In this document: positions 32,906-40,660 of the stretch, in pieces
Position numbering within the stretch: position 1 is the first letter of the stretch
How the letters are laid out: every line of letters starts with the position of its first letter
Assembly: GCF_030700285.1 (NCBI RefSeq)
Contig: NZ_JAUYZJ010000026.1
Coordinates: 1 to 64,000, forward strand
DNA from: Methylobacterium sp. NEAU K
GTDB taxonomy: Bacteria; Pseudomonadota; Alphaproteobacteria; Rhizobiales; Beijerinckiaceae
Direction of reading: 5' to 3'
Length of the DNA stretch: 64,000 bases
The notes under the pieces: model-generated
Database searches by the model: none
What the model was told of the DNA's origin: nothing
What the model saw: only the letters and a program-made list of their open reading frames with translations
Made by a program: the position numbers and the translations under genes

Positions 32906-33700
32906 ATGATCACGCGTATGCTACGCGACCCGGATCCGTACCCGACCGATGCCCTCGGCTGGGCCTGGCACGAGTGGGTTCGTCCGCGCCGCGTCACCGC
33001 GCCCGCGAGGCCCAGACCTCGGGGTCGGATCGCCCTGTGGAGCTGCTGCGTCGGCGCCGGCCTCGGCACCCTGGCCCTGTTCGCCGGCTTTCTGGTCTTC
33101 GTCAGCGTCCTCGCCCGGCACGAGCGGGCGCCGGCGGACCGGGCGGATGGGATCGTGGCCCTCACCGGCGGGGCGCAGCGGATCGGCGACGCGATCGACC
33201 TGCTGGCGGGGGGCTACGGCCGGCGCCTGCTCATAACCGGTGTCAACGAGCGCACGAGCCGCGACGAGATCGCCCGCCTGAACCCGACCCAGCGCGCGCT
33301 GATCGCCTGCTGCGTCGATCTCGACTACCGGGCGCGCAACACCATCGGGAACGCCATCGAGACGCGGCGCTGGATGCGGGCGCACCGATTCAATACCGTC
33401 GCGGTGGTGACCTCGAACTACCACATGCCCCGGACCCTGATCGAGCTGGACCACGCGCTCCAGGACAGCGACCGTGTCTTTCCGCACCCCGTGGTGACGG
33501 AAGGGTTCGATGCCGACCGCTGGTGGCAGAGCCCGCCGGCGGCCAGGCTCCTGGCCTCCGAATACGTGAAGTTCCTGGCGAGCTGGGTGCGCACCCGCTT
33601 CGAGACGGACCCGGAGCGCTCCCGGGTGGCGATCCTGATCGGCCGCGGCAAGCCGGTGAAGATGGTGGCCGAGCCGCTGATGCTGCGCGGAGTCGACTGA
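32906..33700 (+). CDS. YdcF/DUF218 (ElyC/SanA-like) family protein
   Basis: A 264-residue protein with one N-terminal membrane helix (about 50-75) and a DUF218 domain outside: ADGIVALTGGAQRIGDAIDL, RRLLITGVNERTSRDEI, and RRWMRAHRFNTVAVVTSNYH with conserved MPRTLIELDHAL. The family in E. coli (ElyC, SanA) affects envelope integrity at low temperature. In alphaproteobacteria it often follows ftsEX. GGAGG lies directly upstream of the ATG at 32906. The biochemical role is not known. Confidence 0.9.
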   Translation: MITRMLRDPDPYPTDALGWAWHEWVRPRRVTAPARPRPRGRIALWSCCVGAGLGTLALFAGFLVFVSVLARHERAPADRADGIVALTGGAQRIGDAIDLLAGGYGRRLLITGVNERTSRDEIARLNPTQRALIACCVDLDYRARNTIGNAIETRRWMRAHRFNTVAVVTSNYHMPRTLIELDHALQDSDRVFPHPVVTEGFDADRWWQSPPAARLLASEYVKFLASWVRTRFETDPERSRVAILIGRGKPVKMVAEPLMLRGVD

Positions 33701-33711
33701 AGGCCCGGTTC

Positions 33712-34032
33712 TCAGAGACCCTTGCAGTGCGCCTTGATGGCGGCGGAAAATTCCCGGTCCGAGCTCTGCACCTGGGCCAGGCGCTCGACCCGGTCCGAGC
33801 CCGAGAGACATCGCCCGTAGACACTGGCGACCCGGCGCATCGTCTCCACGTGGCGGCGCCAGACGCGGCAGTTCTTGGCTCCGTCGCCGTCCGCCTGTTC
33901 CAGCTGTTCCAGGGCCTGTCGCTGCATCGACTGCGCCACCAGGACATCGCGCGCGCAGGTGGTCTCGCCCTGCGCATGAGCGACCCCGGTCAGCCCCGCC
34001 AGGAGGGCGAGGAACGCGAAGGTTCGAGGCAT
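33712..34032 (-). CDS. small exported Cys-containing protein of unknown function
   Basis: A 106-residue protein from ATG 34032 with a signal peptide (RTFAFLALLAGLTGVAHA-QG). The mature part has four cysteines (TTCARD, KNCRVW, GRCLSG, AHCKGL), likely two disulfides, and is otherwise helical and charged. Its start lies next to the ptsN stop, so the two may be cotranscribed. Small secreted proteins of this type are frequent in Methylobacterium. Function unknown. Confidence 0.7.
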   Translation of the reverse strand: MPRTFAFLALLAGLTGVAHAQGETTCARDVLVAQSMQRQALEQLEQADGDGAKNCRVWRRHVETMRRVASVYGRCLSGSDRVERLAQVQSSDREFSAAIKAHCKGL

Positions 34033-34037
34033 CGGCA

Positions 34038-34505
34038 TCAGGCGGCCTGCGGCGCCGTGGAGCGGGTCAGAAGAGCGTAGAGCGCGCCCGCGTCGCGGGC
34101 CGCGCGAATGTGGTTGAGCATGCCGGGCTCACGAAGGACGCGTGCGACCTGGGCCAGGGCCTTGAGATGGTCGGCGCCCGCCCCTTCGGGCGCAAGCAGC
34201 AGGAAGGCGATGTCGACCGGCTGGCCGTCGAGCGCCTCGAAATCCACCGGCCGGTCGAACCGGGCGAACAGCCCGAACAGCCGGTCGAGCCCGGGCAGCT
34301 TGCCGTGCGGGATCGCCACGCCGTCGCCGATCCCGGTCGACCCGAGACGCTCGCGCTGGAGCAGCGTATCGAAGACCGGGCGCTCGTCGAGTACCGGCAG
34401 CCGGCGTGCCGCATGCGCGGCGAGATCCTGAAGCACCTGCTTCTTTGTCCGCGCACGCAGGGACGACACGACCGATTCGGGGTCGAGGAATTCCAGAACT
34501 GGCAT
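34038..34505 (-). CDS. ptsN: PTS IIA-like nitrogen-regulatory protein
   Basis: Phosphocarrier of the nitrogen PTS (EIIA-Ntr), 155 residues. The phosphorylated His67 is in GVAIPHGKLPGL, and FARFDRPVDFEALDGQPVDI fits the family fold. PtsN controls potassium transport, sigma-54 functions and carbon stores by protein binding. It lies downstream of hpf on the same strand, as in most proteobacteria; rpoN is not next to it here. Confidence 0.95.
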   Translation of the reverse strand: MPVLEFLDPESVVSSLRARTKKQVLQDLAAHAARRLPVLDERPVFDTLLQRERLGSTGIGDGVAIPHGKLPGLDRLFGLFARFDRPVDFEALDGQPVDIAFLLLAPEGAGADHLKALAQVARVLREPGMLNHIRAARDAGALYALLTRSTAPQAA

Positions 34506-34647
34506 CGAACGACCGTTGCCCCGCCACCCGTCCGCGAAGGAGCGGGCCTCGTCTCAGAGACGTGGACGACCGCATCGGCCACGCCCCCGATTCTTAATGG
34601 GCCGAAGAACGGGCCGGTTCCGGCCCCGTTCTCCCGGTCCACGCGCA

Positions 34648-35241
34648 TCAGTCGGTTGCGCTCGGCGGGTCCACCCAGCCGATCGCACCGTCGCTGCGCC
34701 GGTATACGACGTTGACGCGCCCGGTGCCAGCATGGACGAAGACAACCACGGGGGATCCGGTCATGTCGAGCGCGGTCACCGCCTCGCCGATCGTGCGGCG
34801 CTGCAACGTCCGCGTACTCTCGGCCACGATCGGCGGGTGGGCATCACCGCCCATCCCGTCTTCGTCCTCCGCCTCGGGGGCGGCGAAGACCGCGTAGGCC
34901 GCCTCGACTGCCGCGTCGTCCCCGGGACCGGTGGCGTGCTGCTTCAACCGATGCTTGTAGCGACGCAGGCGCGTCTCGAGACGGTCGGCGGTCTGCTCGA
35001 AGCTGGACCGGGCGTCGTGAGACACGCCGACCGCCTCGATGGTGAGCCCCGACACGAGATGCAGGACACAATCCGTCCGGTACGCAGTCCCGTCCCGCCG
35101 CAGCGTGACGTGGCCGGTGCAGGAATCGTTCATGTGCGAGTCGAGATATTTAGCGAGGGTCGCGGACATCCGCTCCTCGACGCGGCCACGCAGACTCTCG
35201 CCGAGATCCACGCCGTGGCCTGTGACCCGCAACGATCCCAT
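34648..35241 (-). CDS. hpf: ribosome hibernation promoting factor, long form
   Basis: Binds idle ribosomes and promotes 100S dimers in stationary phase. The ATG at 35241 has GGAGGCAGC directly upstream and gives 197 residues, the long form. The N-terminal S30AE domain (GVDLGESLRGRVEERM, VTLRRDGTAYRTDCVL) and the C-terminal dimerisation domain (VVFVHAGTGRVNVVYRR, DGAIGWVDP) are both present. The frame stays open to 35742 but the added Arg/Pro-rich segment is not part of the protein. hpf-ptsN order is conserved. Confidence 0.95.
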   Translation of the reverse strand: MGSLRVTGHGVDLGESLRGRVEERMSATLAKYLDSHMNDSCTGHVTLRRDGTAYRTDCVLHLVSGLTIEAVGVSHDARSSFEQTADRLETRLRRYKHRLKQHATGPGDDAAVEAAYAVFAAPEAEDEDGMGGDAHPPIVAESTRTLQRRTIGEAVTALDMTGSPVVVFVHAGTGRVNVVYRRSDGAIGWVDPPSATD

Positions 35242-35396
35242 GCTGCCTCCCCCGTTCTGATGCAGTCGCCGAATTAGAGAGCCGGCTCGCGCTAAGTCAA
35301 CGGAGGTCCCATCCGTTCCGGTCGGCCGCTTAACGCTGGGTTCAGCCGGGGTGCCCGTATACAGGCAGCACACCCACACCCGAGACGAAGGCCTGC

Positions 35397-36965
35397 ATGA
35401 CCACCGCCGACGGAATGTCCGCTGCCCCGAACCGACGCGCCGTGCTAGCCGGCGCCGTGGGTAGCGCCGCGGGATTCCTGCCGGCGGCACTGCGCGCGGC
35501 CGAGCCGGGCCCGGGGCCGTCCCTGCCGGGCCCCGGCGAGGCGTTCGAGGCGAAGACCCTCGCAGACCTGGCACGCGCCCGGGCCGCCGCGCCCTACGTG
35601 GCGCCGAAGACCGATGACGTGCCGGCAGTCCTGAAGGCGCTGTCCCGGGATGCCTACGAGGCGATCCACCCGATCCCCGGCCGCACGATCTGGGCTGGAC
35701 GCGGGCTCGGCTTCGAGATCGAGCCGCTCCTGCGCGGCTCAATCTTCGTCACGCCCGTGTCGCTCTTCGTCGTCGAGAAGGGACTCGTACAGCCGGTGCC
35801 CTACGACAAGACGGACTTCGTCGCTGCGGGGATCGAGTTGCCGGATCTCAATGCCGACACAGCCTTTTCGGGGTTTCGCCTGCGCGCTCGCTTCGGCGAT
35901 CAAACCGACCTGTCAAACTTTGCCCTGTTCCAGGGGGCCTCGTTCTTCCGCCTGGTGGCGGAGGGGCAGGATTTCGGCATCAATGCCCGGGCGCTCGCCC
36001 TGCGACCCGCCGATGCCCGCGGCGAGGAATTCCCGCTGTTCCGGGCCCTGTTCATCGAGGTCCCCGACCCGGGGCAGCCGATCATCGTCCACGCGCTCGT
36101 CGAATCGGAATCGGCCACGGCCGCGTTCCGGCTCACCCTCACGCCGGGCCGGGAAGCGTCCACCGCCGAGATCGACGGGACCGTCTTCGCCAGGGCCGAA
36201 CTCGATCATATCGGCCTCGGCGGCATGCAGGGAAGCTACCTGTTCGGACCGCTCGACCGGCACAAGGTGGACGACCTGCGCGCCGCCGCCTTCTCGGTGG
36301 AGGGGCTGGCCATCCACAACGGCTACGGCGAGCCGATCTGGCGCCCGGTGCACAATCCCGAGGCACTCCAGGTCTCGGCGTTCCTGGACCGGGGGCCGAA
36401 GGGCTTCGGCCTCATGCAACGCGCCCGCGCCTACGACAATTTCGAGGACGACCGGCGGCACTGGGAGTTGCGCCCGTCCCTCTGGCTCGAGCCGCGGGAC
36501 GACTGGAACGAGGGGTCGGTTACGCTCCTGGAGATCCCGAGCGATTCCGAGCTGAACGAGAACGTGTTCGCGTATTGGCGCCCCAAGGCCAAGCTCGCCA
36601 AGGGCGCCGAGATGCGCTTCGTCTGCCGCCAGCACTGGTCCAAGGGCTGGCCCGATCCGCTGCCGCCCGATCTTGCCCGGGTCAGCGACAGCCGCTGCGG
36701 CCGCGGCAGCTCGGGCAACCGCCGCCTGTTCGCGGTCGATTTCGACGGCGACGCGCTGACCCGGCCGGACGAGATCGACGTCGCGCTAAGCGCCTCGGCC
36801 GGGACGATCACCCGGCAGGATCGCTTCAGCTATCCGGAGCGCAAGACCCTGCGGGTCCTGTTCGAGCTCGACCCCGGCAGCGAGCGGGCGAGCGAATTGC
36901 GTCTGGTGCTCAAACGGGGCCAAGACCGGGTCAGCGAGAGCTGGCTGTTCCGCTGGACGCCGTAG
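35397..36965 (+). CDS. opgG: periplasmic glucan biosynthesis protein OpgG/MdoG
   Basis: Periplasmic protein for the backbone of osmoregulated periplasmic glucans, 522 residues. A Tat-type signal (PNRRAVLAGAVGSAAGF) is at residues about 12-28. Typical MdoG segments follow: FRLRARFGDQTDL, FLVFQGASFFR-like FALFQGASFFRLVAEGQ, LGGMQGSYLFG and FAYWRPKAKLAKGAE. It is followed by opgH after 40 bp, forming the usual opgGH pair. The reading frame is intact. Confidence 0.94.
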   Translation: MTTADGMSAAPNRRAVLAGAVGSAAGFLPAALRAAEPGPGPSLPGPGEAFEAKTLADLARARAAAPYVAPKTDDVPAVLKALSRDAYEAIHPIPGRTIWAGRGLGFEIEPLLRGSIFVTPVSLFVVEKGLVQPVPYDKTDFVAAGIELPDLNADTAFSGFRLRARFGDQTDLSNFALFQGASFFRLVAEGQDFGINARALALRPADARGEEFPLFRALFIEVPDPGQPIIVHALVESESATAAFRLTLTPGREASTAEIDGTVFARAELDHIGLGGMQGSYLFGPLDRHKVDDLRAAAFSVEGLAIHNGYGEPIWRPVHNPEALQVSAFLDRGPKGFGLMQRARAYDNFEDDRRHWELRPSLWLEPRDDWNEGSVTLLEIPSDSELNENVFAYWRPKAKLAKGAEMRFVCRQHWSKGWPDPLPPDLARVSDSRCGRGSSGNRRLFAVDFDGDALTRPDEIDVALSASAGTITRQDRFSYPERKTLRVLFELDPGSERASELRLVLKRGQDRVSESWLFRWTP

Positions 36966-37005
36966 TTCCCCGCCCCACCAGCCTCCCCGAGGATCACAAA
37001 CCGCC

Positions 37006-39195
37006 GTGCGCCTGGACGAGACCACCACCCTGCCGAAGCCCGCACCGCCCGCTCCCCCGGAGAAGGGCCGCCCCGCCTCGACCGGGGTCGCCTCCGCTCG
37101 GGTCGCACCCGCGATGCCGCCCGAGGCGCCCCTGGCGATGCCGGTGCAGGACCTCGCGACCTGGGATGCCGGGCGCGCCCAGCGGCCATCGCGAGCCCGG
37201 CGAAGTCCCTGGGCCGCCCGCGCCCTCGTGTTCGGCGGCGCCATCGCGCTGACCGGCTACGGCGGCTGGCAGATGGTCGAGACCGTGTCGGTCTCGGGCA
37301 GCCCCACCGCGCTCCAGCTGGTCCTGGTCGTGCTGTTCTGCCTTACCTTCTCGTGGATCGCGTTGGCCTTCACCAGCGCCGTGGTCGGGTTCGCGGTCCT
37401 GCTGCGCCGACAGACCGCAGCGCAGGTTCCGGCCGCGCTCGCGACCCGGACAGCGGTGCTGATGCCGGTCTACAACGAGGCGACCGCCCGGACCTTCGCG
37501 GGGGTCGAGGCCATGCGCGAGGCCGTCGAGGCCACGGGGCTCGGCGACCATTTCGACTGGTTCGTGCTCTCGGATTCGACGCAGGCCGATGCCTGGATCG
37601 CCGAGGAACGCGCCTTCCTCGACCTGCGCCACCGCCTCGGCCCGGAGGCGCGGCTCTACTACCGCCACCGGCCGAAGAACCATCACCGCAAGGCAGGCAA
37701 CATCGGCGACTTCGTCACCCGCTGGGGCGGTCATTACGACCACATGCTGGTGCTCGACGCCGACAGCCTGATGAGCGGACCCGCGATCGTGGCGCTGGCG
37801 GCGGCCATGGAGGCCGATCCGGATGCCGGCATCATCCAGACCCTGCCGCTCATCATCAACCGCAACACCCTGTTCGCCCGTCTCCAGCAATTCGCCGCCC
37901 GGATCTACGGGCCGGTGATCGCCGCCGGGCTCGCCGCCTGGTCAGGCCGTGACGGCAATTACTGGGGCCACAACGCCATCATCCGGACCCGTGCCTTCGC
38001 GCAGGCCTGCGGCCTGCCGGACCTGCCCGGACGACCGCCCTTCGGCGGCCATATCCTGTCCCACGACTTCGTCGAGGCGGCGCTGATCCGCAGGGCGGGC
38101 TGGGCGGTCTACATGCTCCACAGGCTGCCGGGCTCCTACGAGGAGAGCCCGCCCTCGCTCATCGACGTGGCGGTCCGCGACCGGCGCTGGGCGCAGGGCA
38201 ACCTCCAGCACGCGAGGGTGATCGGCGCGGCCGGCCTGCACCCGGCGACCCGCCAGCACTTCGCCACCGGCATCGCGGGTTACCTGGCCTCCCCCTTCTG
38301 GCTGTGCCAGCTGATGGTCGGCATCATGCTCGTCCTGCAGACCGCCACTGAGCGGCCGGACTATTTCGGCGGCGCCGGTTTCTCGCCGGTCTTCCCGCGG
38401 TTCGACCCGATCCGCGCCCTCCAGCTCTTCGGGCTGACCATGGCGGTCCTGCTCGCCCCGAAGCTTCTCGGCCTGATCCTGGCCCTCCTGGACGGTCCGG
38501 TACGGCGCGCCTGCGGCGGCGGCGGCCGGCTGGTCCTGTCGAGTCTCGTGGAGATCCTGCTGTCGGCGCTGGTGGCGCCGGTGGCCATGGTGATCCAGTC
38601 CGGCTCGGTCATGGGGATCCTGCTCGGGCGCGACACCGGCTGGAATCCGCAGCGGCGCGACGACGGCTCGATCCCGATGCGCGACATCGTTGCCCGGCAC
38701 CGCTGGCACACCGCGCTCGGCCTCGTGGCGGGGATCGCGGCCTTCGCGATCGCGACCTCCCTGTTTCTCTGGATGAGCCCGACCATCCTGGGCCTCGTGC
38801 TGGCGATCCCGATCTCCTGGGCGAGCGGCCAGCTCGGCCTCGGCTTGGCGCTGAAGCGGCGCCGGCTGCTCGCCACCCCCGAAGAGGCGGCACCGCCGGA
38901 GATTGCCGTACGGGCCGGAGCCCTGGCGGCCCGCAACGCGGCCCAGGGACTCGACGAATCCGACGCCCTCGCGGCGCTTCACGCCGATCCGCACCTCGCC
39001 GAGGCCCATGCCCGGATGCTGCCAGCCGGACAATCCCGGCCACGCGGGGCCATCGACCCGGATCAGACCCTGGCCACCGCCAAGATCTGCGAGGCCGAGA
39101 CCGTGGCGGAGGCCCGAGCGTGGCTCTCTCCAAAGGAACGCATGGCGCTGCTGCACGACAGGGCGCTCATCGACCGGCTGGTGCGGCTGGACTAG
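37006..39195 (+). CDS. opgH: glucans biosynthesis glucosyltransferase OpgH/MdoH
   Basis: Inner-membrane GT2 glucosyltransferase that polymerises the OPG backbone from UDP-glucose. The 729-residue protein starts at GTG 37006. It has two N-terminal membrane helices, a cytoplasmic GT domain with VLMPVYNEATARTF, the metal motif LVLDADSLMSG and RDRRWAQGNLQH (QxxRW-type), and several C-terminal helices. The C-terminal soluble tail contains MALLHDRALIDRLV, as in MdoH. It works with OpgG. Confidence 0.95.
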   Translation: MRLDETTTLPKPAPPAPPEKGRPASTGVASARVAPAMPPEAPLAMPVQDLATWDAGRAQRPSRARRSPWAARALVFGGAIALTGYGGWQMVETVSVSGSPTALQLVLVVLFCLTFSWIALAFTSAVVGFAVLLRRQTAAQVPAALATRTAVLMPVYNEATARTFAGVEAMREAVEATGLGDHFDWFVLSDSTQADAWIAEERAFLDLRHRLGPEARLYYRHRPKNHHRKAGNIGDFVTRWGGHYDHMLVLDADSLMSGPAIVALAAAMEADPDAGIIQTLPLIINRNTLFARLQQFAARIYGPVIAAGLAAWSGRDGNYWGHNAIIRTRAFAQACGLPDLPGRPPFGGHILSHDFVEAALIRRAGWAVYMLHRLPGSYEESPPSLIDVAVRDRRWAQGNLQHARVIGAAGLHPATRQHFATGIAGYLASPFWLCQLMVGIMLVLQTATERPDYFGGAGFSPVFPRFDPIRALQLFGLTMAVLLAPKLLGLILALLDGPVRRACGGGGRLVLSSLVEILLSALVAPVAMVIQSGSVMGILLGRDTGWNPQRRDDGSIPMRDIVARHRWHTALGLVAGIAAFAIATSLFLWMSPTILGLVLAIPISWASGQLGLGLALKRRRLLATPEEAAPPEIAVRAGALAARNAAQGLDESDALAALHADPHLAEAHARMLPAGQSRPRGAIDPDQTLATAKICEAETVAEARAWLSPKERMALLHDRALIDRLVRLD

Positions 39196-39320
39196 CGCAT
39201 CGCCCTTTCCCGAACGCTGGCGGCCACTCTTCGGGCCGGAAGCTCTGGCATCTGGTTTGCGGCATGCGGCTCCGGCGCGTCGAATCCCGCACCCGGACCG
39301 TCTTCCCCGAGGGGGACAGG

Positions 39321-40220
39321 GTGAGCGGCACCACCTCAGCGGGACGAGGTCCTGCGCGATGCCCATTGGCCCTCGCAAACAGGCAGGGCTGCGGGGCCTC
39401 CGTCCTCCTGACGCTGTTCTTCCTTCTCACGGCACGCTCGGCGGATGGCGCCTCCCGACCCGATGCGGCGCAGCGCTTCGTCGCGCATTACAGCCTGAGC
39501 TTTCTCAATGTGCCGGTCGGCCGTGCCGACCTCACCGCGGAAATCGCTGCCGACCGGTACGTGATCAGCCTCGACGGCGGTCTGTCGGGGCTGGCAGGCT
39601 GGTTCTTCCAGGGATCCGGCAGCGCGCGTTCGCGGGGGCGCCTCTCACCAGCCGGCACGGTGCCGGGCGATTTCCGGATCGACAGCCGCTACGGTACCAC
39701 GCCGGTTCTCGTGCACGTCGCCTTCGAAGCCGGAACGGTCCGCACCGCCGAGGTCCGACCGGAGGCGGCGCCGAAGCCCGACCGCGTGCCTCTCAGCGCA
39801 GACGACACCGCCAAGGTCACCGATCCGATCGGCATGTTGGCGGTGCCGGTAGGGCCCGGACCACTGGCGCCCGCCCTGTGCGACCGCCGCATCGCTGTCT
39901 TCGACGGTGCGACCAGGGCCGACATCGTGCTGTCGCGCGGCGTTGTCGTCACGGTGGCGGCTGGCCCCTATCGCGGCCCGGCCCTGGAGTGCCGGATCCG
40001 CTGGGTGCCGGTCGCGGGCCATCGCGCCAAGGGCCCGTCGGTGCGGCGGATGGCCGAGAACGACGACATGCGCGTGCGCCTGGCACCTGTCCCAGAGGTA
40101 GGCCTGCTGCTGCCGCTCACCATCGCGGTCGGGACCGGCTGGGGTACCGCCCGGATCGAGGCCACTACCTGGGGCGCCCCGCCGGCGGTACGGGCCGCCT
40201 CTCCCGTCAGAAGCGATTAA
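39321..40220 (+). CDS. DUF3108 domain exported protein
   Basis: About 299 residues from the GTG at 39321, which has GAGGGGGACAGG upstream; an ATG at 39264 is the alternative. A hydrophobic signal (SVLLTLFFLLTARSADGA) is followed by the DUF3108 beta-rich domain with FVAHYSLSFLNVPVG and a C-terminal sheet ending TWGAPPAVRA. The family is exported and of unknown function, often near envelope genes. Here it follows opgGH. Confidence 0.85.
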   Translation: MSGTTSAGRGPARCPLALANRQGCGASVLLTLFFLLTARSADGASRPDAAQRFVAHYSLSFLNVPVGRADLTAEIAADRYVISLDGGLSGLAGWFFQGSGSARSRGRLSPAGTVPGDFRIDSRYGTTPVLVHVAFEAGTVRTAEVRPEAAPKPDRVPLSADDTAKVTDPIGMLAVPVGPGPLAPALCDRRIAVFDGATRADIVLSRGVVVTVAAGPYRGPALECRIRWVPVAGHRAKGPSVRRMAENDDMRVRLAPVPEVGLLLPLTIAVGTGWGTARIEATTWGAPPAVRAASPVRSD

Positions 40221-40263
40221 CCATTCCGGACCTAGGTTCGGCCCGCCAAGATCGGAGCCATTC

Positions 40264-40422
40264 ATGACCCTGCTGCTCGCGTTGCTGCTGCCGCCCCTCG
40301 CGATCGCCATCGTGCTGGCCCGCGGCGAGCCGGTGCGCACCATCAGCTGCCTCGGCGCGATGGGCGTCGGCTGCGTGATCGCGTGCTGGAGTTTGATGGG
40401 GCTGCTGCGTCAGCGGGCCTGA
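40264..40422 (+). CDS. tiny two-helix membrane protein (Pmp3/YqaE-like size)
   Basis: A 52-residue protein: TLLLALLLPPLAIAIVLA, a short basic turn, then LGAMGVGCVIACWSLMG. The layout of two hydrophobic helices with a Pro-Pro pair in the first recalls Pmp3/YqaE stress proteins, but the sequence match is weak. It lies 43 bp after the DUF3108 gene. Too short to be certain. Confidence 0.55.
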   Translation: MTLLLALLLPPLAIAIVLARGEPVRTISCLGAMGVGCVIACWSLMGLLRQRA

Positions 40423-40660
40423 TCGGATCCGCACCGTCCCGTCAAGGATCGCGGGCCAGCCGCCAGATCGCGTCCGGACCGGGCGACGCGCTGCGCGCAG
40501 GCCAAGCTTGCCGAGATGACGAAACGGGCCGAATCGATACCGGTCGGCATGGGACGGGCAGCGCCCCCTCGGCGCGTCGGCGCCTTGCTTCCGACCGCCG
40601 GGCGGCTATGGCAGGCTCCCGCAGCCCGATCGCTGCCCAGGCCCGCCTGCCGGAGACCGC

